Shown piece after piece: positions 1 through 7,979 of a DNA stretch of 64,000 bases (within the stretch, counting starts at the first letter, position 1; every line of letters begins with the position of its first letter). The DNA comes from JAPLIS01 sp963719415 (GTDB lineage Bacteria > Babelota > Babeliae > Babelales > Vermiphilaceae): assembly GCA_963719415.1 (NCBI GenBank), contig OY970383.1:1116001-1180000 (forward strand), in the 5' to 3' direction. Both the position numbers and the translations under genes were made by a program. Under the pieces are notes generated by a model. That model was not told the origin of the DNA. It did not search any database and saw nothing but the letters and a program-made list of their open reading frames with translations.

Positions 1-1
1 T

Positions 2-115
2 CCTTCATTTTTACAAAAAAATGGTATGCGGATTGGGCTTATAATGGCACTAGGTGGTGCTTTAATGTTCGCCGCTAGCGCGAGTCAGTTAATGCGTAGT
101 TCTTCTAAGGTATAG
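2..115 (+). CDS. C-terminal end of an unknown protein (partial)
   Basis: An open frame enters from the left edge and stops at TAG 113-115. The 37 visible residues include one hydrophobic stretch (GLIMALGGALMFAASAS) followed by a short basic tail (MRSSSK), which looks like the last membrane segment of a membrane protein. Nothing identifies the family. It converges on the prepilin peptidase gene, which ends at 147 on the other strand, with about 30 bases between the two stops. Confidence 0.4.
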   Translation, partial: PSFLQKNGMRIGLIMALGGALMFAASASQLMRSSSKV

Positions 116-146
116 TTTTTCAAGTACGCATATTTTAGTAATGATT

Positions 147-908
147 TTAATAATGGCAGATTAAGTTTAAAATAGAGTAGCCTTGAAGGACTACCATAAT
201 AGCGCCAAAAGCTAAAAATGGCCCAAAGGGAACTTTGATATCATAGGATAATTTTTTAGTTATAAAATATTTAATTATTACATAACAGATACTTATCAGA
301 GAAGCTATAATAGATCCTATTCCTAGACTTAACATAGATCCTATGGGTCCAGTAAAAGCACCGATTAAGCAGAGGAGATCTAAATCTCCATCACCGATTC
401 CATCTTTTCCTTTATAAAAAAGAAAGACCTTGCCAGCAATCCACAAAAGGCCATAACCAAGGCTGGCGCCTAAAATGCTTTCATAAAGTGAAATGGGAAG
501 CAGTTTTAAAGCACTTAACATAAAGCCAATAGGAACCAAAAAAAGTGTTGTGTATTGAGAAATAAGCATATATTCTATATCTGATTTTATAGTAACAATA
601 AGCGCTGAAAAAAAAATACCAGCAGCTAACCAGTATTGGATAGGTATATAAAAATAGATACCCATAAACAAAATGCATGTTAATAATTCGATACAGGGAT
701 AAAGAGGAGAGATGAGGCTTTTGCACCAACGACATTTTCCCTTAAGAATTATCCAAGAAGCCACGGGAATCAGGTCGTAAAAAGCGATTTTTTGTTTGCA
801 TTTGATACAGTGAGATCTGTCTATCAGAGAGATCTCATGGATTAACCGATAACTGAGTACGTTTAAGAAAGAACCCCAGGCAAGAAAAAGCAGGCTGAGT
901 AAGACCAA
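147..908 (-). CDS. pilD: Type IV prepilin peptidase (A24 family, PilD/GspO-like)
   Basis: Predicted inner-membrane aspartic peptidase that cleaves, and in full-length family members N-methylates, type IV prepilins or pseudopilins. The N-terminus has the family pattern GSFLNVLSYRL. It is followed by two zinc-type pairs, C34xxC37 and C59xxC62, of the cytoplasmic N-terminal domain. The rest is hydrophobic with several membrane segments. The likely catalytic aspartates are D110 (SDIEYMLIS) and D175 in the GDGDLDLL motif, which corresponds to the family GxGDxKL box with K replaced by D. The length, 253 residues, is normal. It is the last gene of an rpsU-rbfA-pilD minus-strand run, 8 bases after rbfA. 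It implies a type IV pilus, competence or type II secretion machine elsewhere in the genome; no pilin is visible here. Confidence 0.9.
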   Translation of the reverse strand: MVLLSLLFLAWGSFLNVLSYRLIHEISLIDRSHCIKCKQKIAFYDLIPVASWIILKGKCRWCKSLISPLYPCIELLTCILFMGIYFYIPIQYWLAAGIFFSALIVTIKSDIEYMLISQYTTLFLVPIGFMLSALKLLPISLYESILGASLGYGLLWIAGKVFLFYKGKDGIGDGDLDLLCLIGAFTGPIGSMLSLGIGSIIASLISICYVIIKYFITKKLSYDIKVPFGPFLAFGAIMVVLQGYSILNLICHY

Positions 909-916
909 TAGTAAAA

Positions 917-1288
917 CTATAGCTTTCCTTCATTTTTCAAGTTCTCAATAAGATCATCTATATTGCGTTGTTTTTCATATGAATCATCAAATGCAAATCG
1001 TATTTCTGGGGTATAGCGAGATTCCATAGCTTTTGCAATAGCAGTTCGTATCGATGGCTTATAGAGAATGAGCGTCTGCAATTTTTTACCAAATTCTTCT
1101 TTACCACCTGGGGTATGGAAATATATGGTACAAAGACCGCGATCAGATGAAAGCTTCACTCGATTAATAAACATAGGCGATAAAAGAGGGTTATCCGCTA
1201 TTAGTTGCATAACTAAGGGCGCAACCTCTCGATATAGAAAAGATTCACGCTGGGCATGTTTTACGTCTTGTTGTCGTTTGCTTGTCAT
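917..1288 (-). CDS. rbfA: Ribosome-binding factor A
   Basis: RbfA binds the 30S subunit during late maturation of the 16S rRNA 5' end. The 123-residue product has the KH-like family outline: an N-terminal helix (YREVAPLVMQLI), a central strand region (LCTIYFHTPGG), and the diagnostic C-terminal block RYTPEIRFAFDDSYEKQRNID, which matches the family pattern RYTPELxFxxDxSxxxxxxID. It sits 6 bases after rpsU and 8 bases before the prepilin peptidase gene, so the three are probably co-transcribed. Pairing rbfA with rpsU is sensible for 30S biogenesis. Identification rests mainly on the C-terminal motif, which is strong. Confidence 0.88.
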   Translation of the reverse strand: MTSKRQQDVKHAQRESFLYREVAPLVMQLIADNPLLSPMFINRVKLSSDRGLCTIYFHTPGGKEEFGKKLQTLILYKPSIRTAIAKAMESRYTPEIRFAFDDSYEKQRNIDDLIENLKNEGKL

Positions 1289-1294
1289 AGATTA

Positions 1295-1525
1295 TTACTT
1301 AACGATTTGATCTTGAATAAGGGTGCCTTGAGAAATCATACGCATAAGATTTTGTTTGATAGCACGGACGAGTCTTTTGCGTCTTTTTTGTGTTTTAGGC
1401 TCAAAATAGACAGTACGTTTTAGATCACGAACAACGCCTTCACGTTCAATTTTCTTTTTCAATTGTCTTAAAGCGCGTTCAACGTTTCCGGTGACATTGA
1501 TCTGAATATTAGGTTTTTTCGCCAT
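1295..1525 (-). CDS. rpsU: 30S ribosomal protein bS21
   Basis: A small, very basic 76-residue protein with the bS21 pattern: ALRQLKKKIEREGVVRDLKR near residues 18-37, then a lysine/arginine-rich C-terminal helix (KTQKRRKRLVRAIKQ). bS21 sits near the mRNA exit path of the 30S subunit and helps pairing between the Shine-Dalgarno sequence and 16S rRNA. The ATG start at 1525 gives MAKKPNIQINV. It is the first gene of the rpsU-rbfA-pilD run. The 350 bases upstream hold no other gene, so the promoter is probably there. Confidence 0.87.
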   Translation of the reverse strand: MAKKPNIQINVTGNVERALRQLKKKIEREGVVRDLKRTVYFEPKTQKRRKRLVRAIKQNLMRMISQGTLIQDQIVK

Positions 1526-1877
1526 GAGATTTTCAGTGCCTTTCTTTATATATAGTTAAATAATAATTTTTAGGTATAAAACAGTTGTTTGCTTATTTCA
1601 CGTTTTACTTGTTTCATGCCACACTTATTTTTATGAGTATAGCATGAGTATAATATGATACGTAAATTAAGTTTAAGCTTTTTTATGCCTACTGTCCAGC
1701 AATAGCCCTATTTTTCTATTTTTGCCATTTTTTTAGATTATTTATTGTGCCTATTTAAGACTATGAAGATCATATGTTGATGCTCCAGAAACTATAAGGG
1801 CTTGGGAATCAGCAGGCTGCAAACATGTTTATTGTGCCAGTCAAAATAATATAGCTAGCGCTTTGGTGAAGCTAGTG
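1526..1877. other. Non-coding stretch upstream of rpsU
   Basis: About 350 AT-rich bases between the rpsU start and the stop of the next minus-strand gene. I see no convincing open frame, tRNA or strong hairpin. A short inverted pair (ctagc/gctag, near 1853-1874) lies just past the stop of the 1878-2513 gene and may be a weak terminator. The rpsU promoter should lie close to 1530-1600. Confidence 0.4.
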
Positions 1878-2513
1878 TTAGGATAAAAAGCGCCACTTGT
1901 TTCGTGGTTTTAATTCTGGTTTCGATGGTAAAGAAAGAGCTATTTGTATGCTTTTATCACAAAAAAAAGTCTTTAAGCCTGACTTCTTTATTTTTTTTTT
2001 TCTTTTAACTTCCGGTATAGGCATAGGTAAGAAGGCGTCTTTTATGTTTTTTTGCAATTCATGCATGAAAAATATATGTTTTTTTGCACAATCATCGGCA
2101 ATTTTTTGTGTCATAGGAAATAGCATTATTAAAGTTTTTTCTTTTGCTAATTTAAAAGCAGTTTCTATGATTTTTTTTTGATTGCTTGGACACACTTCGT
2201 AAATAAGAGCTTTCACTTTTTCCGCGTTTTTGACGGTAAATCGAATTTTATGATCATAATGAAGGCCTTTATTTTCGCCGAAATAAACTAGGCGTGTAGT
2301 TAATTGTGCGTCAAAAACTTCTATCTCATTTAGAGCTTCTAAGATACTTGCTTCGGCTATTTTAGATTCACTTTCAACTTCTGTTGGTGAGGGGGGATTA
2401 CATTTTTGAAGTTCAAATTCATTTTTTGATTTTTCAATATTTTTTTTTTGAGCAGCAGGAAAAGCTATAGATGGCGCTAGAAAAAGCAATAAAAAACTGT
2501 ACGCTTTATTCAT
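1878..2513 (-). CDS. Exported protein of unknown function
   Basis: The 211-residue product starts with a clear signal peptide (MNKAYSFLLLFLAPSIAFPAA) and a likely cleavage site near residue 21. The mature part is lysine-rich and mixed helical, with four cysteines (C38, C108, C141, C187). A basic run PEVKRKKKIKKSG lies near the C-terminus. I recognise no domain. It is transcribed leftward, alone, with the 60-bp palindrome and the C12 tract about 75-170 bases upstream of its start. An exported lysine-rich protein with few cysteines fits many roles, so I make no functional claim. Confidence 0.6.
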   Translation of the reverse strand: MNKAYSFLLLFLAPSIAFPAAQKKNIEKSKNEFELQKCNPPSPTEVESESKIAEASILEALNEIEVFDAQLTTRLVYFGENKGLHYDHKIRFTVKNAEKVKALIYEVCPSNQKKIIETAFKLAKEKTLIMLFPMTQKIADDCAKKHIFFMHELQKNIKDAFLPMPIPEVKRKKKIKKSGLKTFFCDKSIQIALSLPSKPELKPRNKWRFLS

Positions 2514-2586
2514 ATAATAAACTTCCTTTTTTGCATTAAATTATATGGCAAGTTACTTAATCGACATGATTCTATTAATATTTAGT

Positions 2587-2646
2587 TATTTTTTGCAAGA
2601 ATTCAGCAAACCTATTAATAGGTTTGCTGAATTCTTGCAAAAAATA
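2587..2646. terminator. 60-bp perfect palindrome, probable bidirectional terminator
   Basis: Two 30-base arms match perfectly around a centre at 2616/2617; the core is gcaagaattcagcaaaccta followed by its complement. The outer parts of the arms are T-rich on the left and A-rich on the right, so a transcript from either strand would form a long stem ending in a U run. It lies between the stop of the 2773-3714 gene and the start of the 1878-2513 gene, both on the minus strand. Termination is the simplest reading, but the length and perfection are unusual. Confidence 0.6.
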
Positions 2647-2670
2647 TAGGTACATTTATATGATCATAAT

Positions 2671-2682
2671 CCCCCCCCCCCC
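2671..2682. repeat. C12 homopolymer tract
   Basis: Twelve consecutive C in strongly AT-rich DNA, 25 bases from the end of the palindrome. It is intergenic, about 160 bases upstream of the 1878-2513 start and 90 bases past the 2773-3714 stop. Long G/C tracts of this kind are prone to slipped-strand length change. Assembly miscounting is also possible. Confidence 0.7.
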
Positions 2683-2772
2683 AGTTGCTCTATGTTTGTG
2701 GGTAGGAGGCGATGTTTAGCCGCCTGCGAATAAAGTAATTGTTAAGGTGAATGGCCTATAGACCTGTATATA

Positions 2773-3714
2773 TTATAGATTGGAGATGGCTAAGCAGCAT
2801 TTTTTATATTTTTTTCCACTATCGCATGGACAAGCGTCATTGCGGCCAATTTTGATATTTTCGTTTTTGTTGTTTTTTTCTTTTTTATACAACCATGAGA
2901 CATGATCAATAACGTTATCAACGGGCAATATATATTTATTAGAATAAATATTTTTTTTGAGGCATTCATCTAAGCCAAGGGCAAGAGTATCTTCTGCGCA
3001 TTTTTTGTTAAAAAAAGAAGAATCAAAATATTTTTTAGAAAAAAATGGTTCTATTTTATCAAATAATTCAGCTGGATACAGAGCATTAATATTTATTATT
3101 AAAAATAAAACAAACTCACCATCTTTGACGAGTTCTGTTTGAAGTAAATAGGAATAGTAATCAAGAAGATCTTGTCGCTTTAATATGTCGAGTGCAAAAA
3201 GACCTTGAAGTGTGTTTAAGCATGCAATACGGCACCATATATCGGCATACTGATTTTCAATAACAGTTTTGATTGCTGGTAAATCACCGTTATACGTAGA
3301 GACTAATAAATTTGCTAGTCCGTCATTTATCATATCGCCGAGAAATTTTTCAGGCCAATCTCGGTAAAGGCTCGCTATTTTGATAAGATACGGAAAAGTA
3401 TTTTGTTCCTTAAATTTGGCTAGAATAAAGAGTATGGTTATGTGATCAATGCGGTATTGTATTCCAACTGTCTGAAAATTGGCGGTTATATGTTGGATTA
3501 AGTCAAGAAAGAGGGGCGAAAGATCTTGGCCTTGCTCGATAAGGGAATTGATAACTCCAGCAGGGACTCTACCAGGCTGATTAAGTGTTTCTAGTAGCTG
3601 AATAAGGCCGTTTTTAAAGCGATTTTCTTCTGCGGGCGTTGGTGCCTCGTCAGATATTTCATTGATAAAAGATATTGGATTTATGGAAGATATTTCGTTT
3701 ATAGAACTGTTCAT
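2773..3714 (-). CDS. DUF1186-like protein with C-terminal SEC-C metal-binding motif
   Basis: A cytoplasmic, 313-residue helical protein with no signal peptide. The last 25 residues hold a SEC-C motif, GRNDACPCDSGKKYKKCC, of the CxCx8CC type that binds zinc in SecA and in many helical-repeat proteins. The body (about residues 70-260) reads as paired helices with the pattern seen in DUF1186 proteins (FPYLIKIASL, FLGDMINDGLANLL, TYNGDLPAIKTVIEN, CRIACLNTLQGL). The N-terminal 25 residues are a low-complexity run rich in I, N, S and E (NEISSINPISFINEIS). The function of DUF1186 proteins is not known to me; SEC-C suggests binding to a protein or nucleic-acid partner. The gene stands alone between palindrome and macrodomain gene. 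Confidence 0.72.
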   Translation of the reverse strand: MNSSINEISSINPISFINEISDEAPTPAEENRFKNGLIQLLETLNQPGRVPAGVINSLIEQGQDLSPLFLDLIQHITANFQTVGIQYRIDHITILFILAKFKEQNTFPYLIKIASLYRDWPEKFLGDMINDGLANLLVSTYNGDLPAIKTVIENQYADIWCRIACLNTLQGLFALDILKRQDLLDYYSYLLQTELVKDGEFVLFLIININALYPAELFDKIEPFFSKKYFDSSFFNKKCAEDTLALGLDECLKKNIYSNKYILPVDNVIDHVSWLYKKEKNNKNENIKIGRNDACPCDSGKKYKKCCLAISNL

Positions 3715-4023
3715 ATAGAGGTACCATTTTTTGATTGTTTTATTTTGTAATATATTGTTTTTTCTTTGTCCATATAAGTCTATCGAGTAAACCCGAAAAA
3801 TTAAGTTTTATATTGTTATATTATCATGAATAGGAAAAATATGAACTATAGTTGAGCAAAAAAATGATCGATTTTTCCTTTTCGGATAGATTATAGATCA
3901 TAGTTTGTTGTTTGCTTATTTATCCTGAAATATGATAATCTGTAAATATATGCATGCTTTAGTTTTTCTTTGGTTGTAAATTTAATTTTTTTAATGTTTT
4001 ATTTTGAAAAATAGAGGTAATAT

Positions 4024-4773
4024 ATGAAAAAAGCGTTGATTATGGGTTCTTTGGTTTCTCGTTTTTTATTTTTGATAAGTTTTTTAACTTTTTCTTTAGT
4101 AACGTATGCAATAGTTTCAGATCGATTTACAGGATCAGCTTGTATGCAGTTTAATGTTGGCGTTCATCAGGTAGGGAAAAGTGGTGGTAGTTGTTGTCCA
4201 ACAATAGTGACTATTTTTACTAAACCAGACTTTGATATTACTCACGCAGAGACTCCGGCTATTGTCAATCCTGCAAATAGTATGCTTGCTCATGGTGGTG
4301 GTATAGCGCGTGCTATTAGCGATGCAGCAGGCTCACAGCTGCGAGCGTGGTCTGAGGCTCAGCGCATTATGGTCGACGGTAAGCGTCTTGGTATTGGTAA
4401 AGCGGTGCTTTCTCCATCTTTTGACTTAAAAAAAAGAGGCATTGAGCATATTGTTCATACGGTAGGACCTGATTGCAGGGTTAAAAAAGAACGTGATTGT
4501 GCAGGATCTCTTTTGTATGATGCTTGGTATAATGCGCTTATGGTGGCCGATTCTGCTGGTATTACTTCTATTACTTTTCCATCGATTTCTACGGGTATTT
4601 TTACTTGTCCAAAAGAGGTAGCAGCTCAATCAGCAGCACGTGCTCTGGAGGATTTTTTTATGCGTCATCCCCAGTCATCAATAAAAGAGGTATCGGTCGG
4701 TCTTTGGGCTGATGTGTGGCATGCGTATGCAGATAATTTTGCAAAAATGTGGCCAACAATCAGTAATTCGTAG
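4024..4773 (+). CDS. Exported macrodomain (ADP-ribose-binding) protein
   Basis: The first 30 residues form a signal peptide or membrane anchor (FLFLISFLTFSLVTYA). Residues about 70-240 are a macrodomain. IVNPANSMLAHGGGIARAI matches the nucleotide-binding loop of MacroD-type domains (IVNAANxxLxGGGGVxxAI). HTVGP and FPSISTGIFTCPKEVAA match the second binding block (FPAISTGxxGxPxExAA). Such domains bind ADP-ribose and often remove it from proteins or O-acetyl-ADP-ribose. Export of one is unusual, because its ligand is intracellular; in a host-dependent bacterium it could act on host ADP-ribosylation. Catalytic activity is inferred, not shown. The gene is monocistronic, with an upstream region of about 300 bases and convergent with the next gene. 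Confidence 0.85.
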   Translation: MKKALIMGSLVSRFLFLISFLTFSLVTYAIVSDRFTGSACMQFNVGVHQVGKSGGSCCPTIVTIFTKPDFDITHAETPAIVNPANSMLAHGGGIARAISDAAGSQLRAWSEAQRIMVDGKRLGIGKAVLSPSFDLKKRGIEHIVHTVGPDCRVKKERDCAGSLLYDAWYNALMVADSAGITSITFPSISTGIFTCPKEVAAQSAARALEDFFMRHPQSSIKEVSVGLWADVWHAYADNFAKMWPTISNS

Positions 4774-4835
4774 CTGCGAGAGTACCATAGCAAAGCTTTT
4801 ATTCTAATTAAACCGTGTTTAAGTTGTGATTTTTT

Positions 4836-5417
4836 TTATTGGATGCAGCATTCGCCATCGATATTGGGAAATTCAAATCCACTGGCAGCAGAAGAACCGG
4901 CATCGGCTGCGCTATCAGCACCGCCAATAGTCTCTCCAGCTGTGGCCACAGGAACTGTATCGATGATAGCGTGAGGGGCGGTATCAACAGCATCGCCATT
5001 AGCCCCGCAGTCATCAATAGCTGTGCGAGCAGCCGTTTTGGGAGGATGGGCAGTATGAGCGTGGTGCGCGGCGTTTTCAAGGCGAGCAGTCACACCGTCT
5101 ATGCCAACCCTAACAGCATCAAAAGCTGCTGTAGGATTAGTGGGATCATTTTTTTGCTGTTCTTGTTTTTGATCGTTATTGTCCCCATTATCATAATTAT
5201 CCTGCTCAGATTCAAGATAAGTAGAATAATGGGTGCGAGTAAAGTTACAAGTTTGAGCATAAATGGCATGAGCAGGGGTAAGATTAGCTTGATTTGCTGC
5301 AAGTCGTCTAACAGCAGTACGAGTAGTTATTTGTGCTAGGGTTCGTGCTGGAGCAGCAGCATGGAGATTGCTGGCAATCAAACAAAAACTAAATAACATC
5401 ATTAAACATGATTTCAT
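4836..5417 (-). CDS. Exported low-complexity Ala/Asp/Asn-rich protein
   Basis: I chose the ATG at 5415-5417 because a good ribosome site (GGGAG, 7 bases away) precedes it and because it begins a proper signal peptide (MKSCLMMLFSFCLIASNLHA). An upstream frame extension to 5486 lacks both. The mature part, about 173 residues, is rich in alanine, threonine, aspartate and asparagine, with a hydrophilic stretch (DNYDNGDNNDQKQEQQKND) and a long acidic, probably disordered C-terminus ending in two cysteines (ECCIQ). No domain is recognised. Base composition is richer in G+C than the neighbours, in keeping with its alanine content. It converges with the macrodomain gene. Confidence 0.55.
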   Translation of the reverse strand: MKSCLMMLFSFCLIASNLHAAAPARTLAQITTRTAVRRLAANQANLTPAHAIYAQTCNFTRTHYSTYLESEQDNYDNGDNNDQKQEQQKNDPTNPTAAFDAVRVGIDGVTARLENAAHHAHTAHPPKTAARTAIDDCGANGDAVDTAPHAIIDTVPVATAGETIGGADSAADAGSSAASGFEFPNIDGECCIQ

Positions 5418-5640
5418 AAAAAGACTCCCGAAGTTTATTTTTAAGTAAAGGTAAAAAATATATACGTTAACAAGATCCATAAACAAAACGCTTAATTCTA
5501 TATTTAATAGTGTTTAGCGTCAATTGCTTGTGTGTTTGTATAAACAAAATATTTTATCTATTACTTTCAGCCAAGAATGCTTGAGTGTCTATTTAAGTTA
5601 TTCTGTTTGTGTTTGTATATTTTTTGGTTATTACAAGAAG

Positions 5641-7461
5641 TTAAAACGTGGCATTGCATGAAAGCATGATGGTAGAACTTCGATAACTATTTTTTTGTGA
5701 TAGGGGTGCTTGCCATAAAAAGCCTAAAGCAATTGCTGGTGAAATGTCATAGGTAAACCCTATGTTTGCTACTTTAGCTTTCCATGCTGTAGTTCTGGCA
5801 AGGATTTCAGGCATAAAAGCAGGGTCTGCGTTTTTAAGACATATCACATCTGGTTTGTGGTTGATCATAACGTACTGGAAGTAGGTTGATAGTCTATCTA
5901 GAAAGTGGTGAGCTCCGAGTTTTGCGGCAAAATGCCAGTTGTTGCCCGGATATATTTGAGCATTTGTGGTAAATGGAAAGAGAGTTTTTTGGTATTGATT
6001 TGTTGGTACGTGAAGAGCGTGAACACTTTTAGAAAAAAAGTGAGTTAGTCCAGCTTCGGCGGCAACTTCAATGGTGTCTACAAAATCAAAATTAAGACCA
6101 GTAGAAAAACCCATAGCGCTATGGCCATCGTTACCAAAGGAAGCCGCAAAAAGCTTGTTTGAACATTTTTCGCTGCCCGGAGAAATGCTTCCTGAAAGGA
6201 TTACAAATGGCATACATTGTACATAGGGTCCTGTTTCCCTATCTTCATTAATGGCAAAGAGGTGACGCCAGAATGCGTTAACGCGTATCTCTTCTAGGGA
6301 GGTTTCATTAAAATCGTATACGTCGACACCAAGTTCTTGTGCTATTTGTTCAAAGTTTCCGGTTAATAATTTTTGCATTCTTTTAGTATAAACACCGTCT
6401 GGTATTTGAAAATTACATAGGGTCTCAGCCTGGCAGGAAAGATCATTTTCCATATTGCTCGGGTCAGTTAACTCATTTGAAGAATTTGTTCTGCGTAGAC
6501 GAATTTTTCTTACTGTTTGTGTAATGTGGGCAACACCAGTATTTATATTAACACCAAAGCCGCGACCTAGATCAGCAGATAAATCAAAGCGTACGCCACG
6601 CTTATCATATTTTAAGGGAAAAGTGAGACTCGCGTAGCGCTCGGTTGGATCTATATATTCGGGAGCATTCAGAGGAAGAGGAAAATCAGCAGGAGGGAAT
6701 AGCTCTGTTTGAGCTTTTTGTAGCGCCGGTGGTAACGTTTGATTGTCTGGAACGTTTCCATAGAGAAGTGCAAGCATATTAATACGACCGGTTAGATCGC
6801 CAAGTTCTATTCGGTCTCCTGATACAGGACCTATTATTGAGCTACCACATCCAGGCGCCTTTAGCGCATAGGTAGTATTTTCAAAGGTGCCAATATTTGT
6901 CGTTTGAAGATTGCCGCTGGGATGCGTTTGAAAATTGTTGATATTGCCTTGGAGGTTGTTAGTGTTTGATTGAAGATTGCCAAAAAGATTTGTGTTTTGA
7001 TTGTTATCAAAAAGATTGGGATTTGGATTGTTATCAAGAAGGTTTGGGTTTATTTGAAGATTGCCTAAAAGATCGGTTTGAAGATTGTCGCCAGGATTTG
7101 TGGTGGTTGTTGCACTTTGGTTGGTACCCGTCTGTATGTTTGTTCTGTTGGCAAATGAAGGTAGCGCGCATTGTTGGGTTGGCAAAAATCGTTCACCATG
7201 AAAATTGGCACCTCGGTATGCACTTTGTCCAAAGGGAGAAACGGCAAAATTGAATTTACGGGTTTTTTCTTTCTCTGAAAAAGGATCTTGTTCATATGGA
7301 TAGATATGTGTGTATAAAAAATTGTGTGGATCGCAACTAGAAAAAACAGGATAGGGATCATTTTTGGATAATGAAGAGATCGCCTGAAGTTGTTTAGGAT
7401 CGGTTATAAGTAACGCTGTTGTTAGGATAAGAAAATGTATACATTTTAGAAAGACACGCAT
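5641..7461 (-). CDS. Outer-membrane beta-barrel protein with Asn-rich linker
   Basis: The 606-residue product has a signal peptide (FLILTTALLITDPKQLQA). Residues about 120-195 form an asparagine-rich repeat (units like NPNLFDNNQ and NLFGNLQSN). A long C-terminal region follows with alternating strands (GVRFDLSADLGRGFGVNINTG, MGFSTGLNFDFVDTIEVAAE, NIGFTYDISPAIALGFLWQA) and a terminal phenylalanine (CNATF), the usual signal for BAM-dependent insertion. Its layout resembles that of the 30027-31883 protein: a short N-terminal block, then strands such as GFHIGVRGNMPIKVIR in that protein. The two are probably distant paralogs. Role unknown; porin or adhesin are both possible. No neighbour on the same strand is close. 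Confidence 0.68.
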   Translation of the reverse strand: MRVFLKCIHFLILTTALLITDPKQLQAISSLSKNDPYPVFSSCDPHNFLYTHIYPYEQDPFSEKEKTRKFNFAVSPFGQSAYRGANFHGERFLPTQQCALPSFANRTNIQTGTNQSATTTTNPGDNLQTDLLGNLQINPNLLDNNPNPNLFDNNQNTNLFGNLQSNTNNLQGNINNFQTHPSGNLQTTNIGTFENTTYALKAPGCGSSIIGPVSGDRIELGDLTGRINMLALLYGNVPDNQTLPPALQKAQTELFPPADFPLPLNAPEYIDPTERYASLTFPLKYDKRGVRFDLSADLGRGFGVNINTGVAHITQTVRKIRLRRTNSSNELTDPSNMENDLSCQAETLCNFQIPDGVYTKRMQKLLTGNFEQIAQELGVDVYDFNETSLEEIRVNAFWRHLFAINEDRETGPYVQCMPFVILSGSISPGSEKCSNKLFAASFGNDGHSAMGFSTGLNFDFVDTIEVAAEAGLTHFFSKSVHALHVPTNQYQKTLFPFTTNAQIYPGNNWHFAAKLGAHHFLDRLSTYFQYVMINHKPDVICLKNADPAFMPEILARTTAWKAKVANIGFTYDISPAIALGFLWQAPLSQKNSYRSSTIMLSCNATF

Positions 7462-7703
7462 TACTATTCTCCTTTTTGTGTAGATAGAATATTCTATGCA
7501 GACATTTGCCGCTCATAATATTTGGCTAACAATATTGTATGTCTACCTATTCTATTTCTCTTCTATTGGTATAGCATTCTTATAATTTGCAGGTCAATTA
7601 CTAAAGTGATTTTGTACTTAAATCTTTTTTTAGCGTATAATTCTATATTGCAGGTATAATAAGTTCAATAGATAACTAAGAAATCAGAGTAAAAAATAAA
7701 AGC

Positions 7704-7970
7704 ATGAATAAGAAAGAGTCCTATTCTTTATATTACAGAGCTCATGTGGTAAAAGCAGAAGCTTGGTTTTTTGTAGCTATTTTAAGAAGTTTTGATCACG
7801 TTTCATTTGATAGAACATATGATGTTTCTCAAAGTATATTTGAGTTTTTTGTACCAGAAGGTATGGAGCCTTATTTTTTAGAGATTATAGGCGTACTAGT
7901 AAAAAAGGGAGTGGTCGATCGGCTTGAAAAAATGCCTAATCGATTATTTGATTTTACTGAACAAGTTTAA
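7704..7970 (+). CDS. Small cytoplasmic protein, possibly DUF4911-like
   Basis: An 88-residue protein without signal or membrane segment. The outline is strand, helix, strand, strand, helix: YYRAHVVKAEAWFFVAILRSF, then VSFDRTYD, IFEFFVPEGM, YFLEIIGVLVKKGVV. This is like small alpha/beta proteins of the DUF4911 type, where a chain of about 70 residues contains an 'R-T-x-D' step after the first helix. That match is from memory and weak. The ATG is preceded by an AG-rich stretch. It converges with gltX; the two stops are only 10 bases apart. Confidence 0.55.
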   Translation: MNKKESYSLYYRAHVVKAEAWFFVAILRSFDHVSFDRTYDVSQSIFEFFVPEGMEPYFLEIIGVLVKKGVVDRLEKMPNRLFDFTEQV

Positions 7971-7979
7971 ATTATTTAG

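Noticed and set aside
4839..5339. Plus-strand frame over the Ala/Asp-rich gene
   Set aside because: The minus strand has a signal peptide and a GGGAG ribosome site; the plus frame has neither and is low-complexity.
5418..5486. N-terminal extension of the 4836-5417 gene
   Set aside because: The upstream ATG lacks a ribosome site and would place 23 odd residues before a normal signal peptide.
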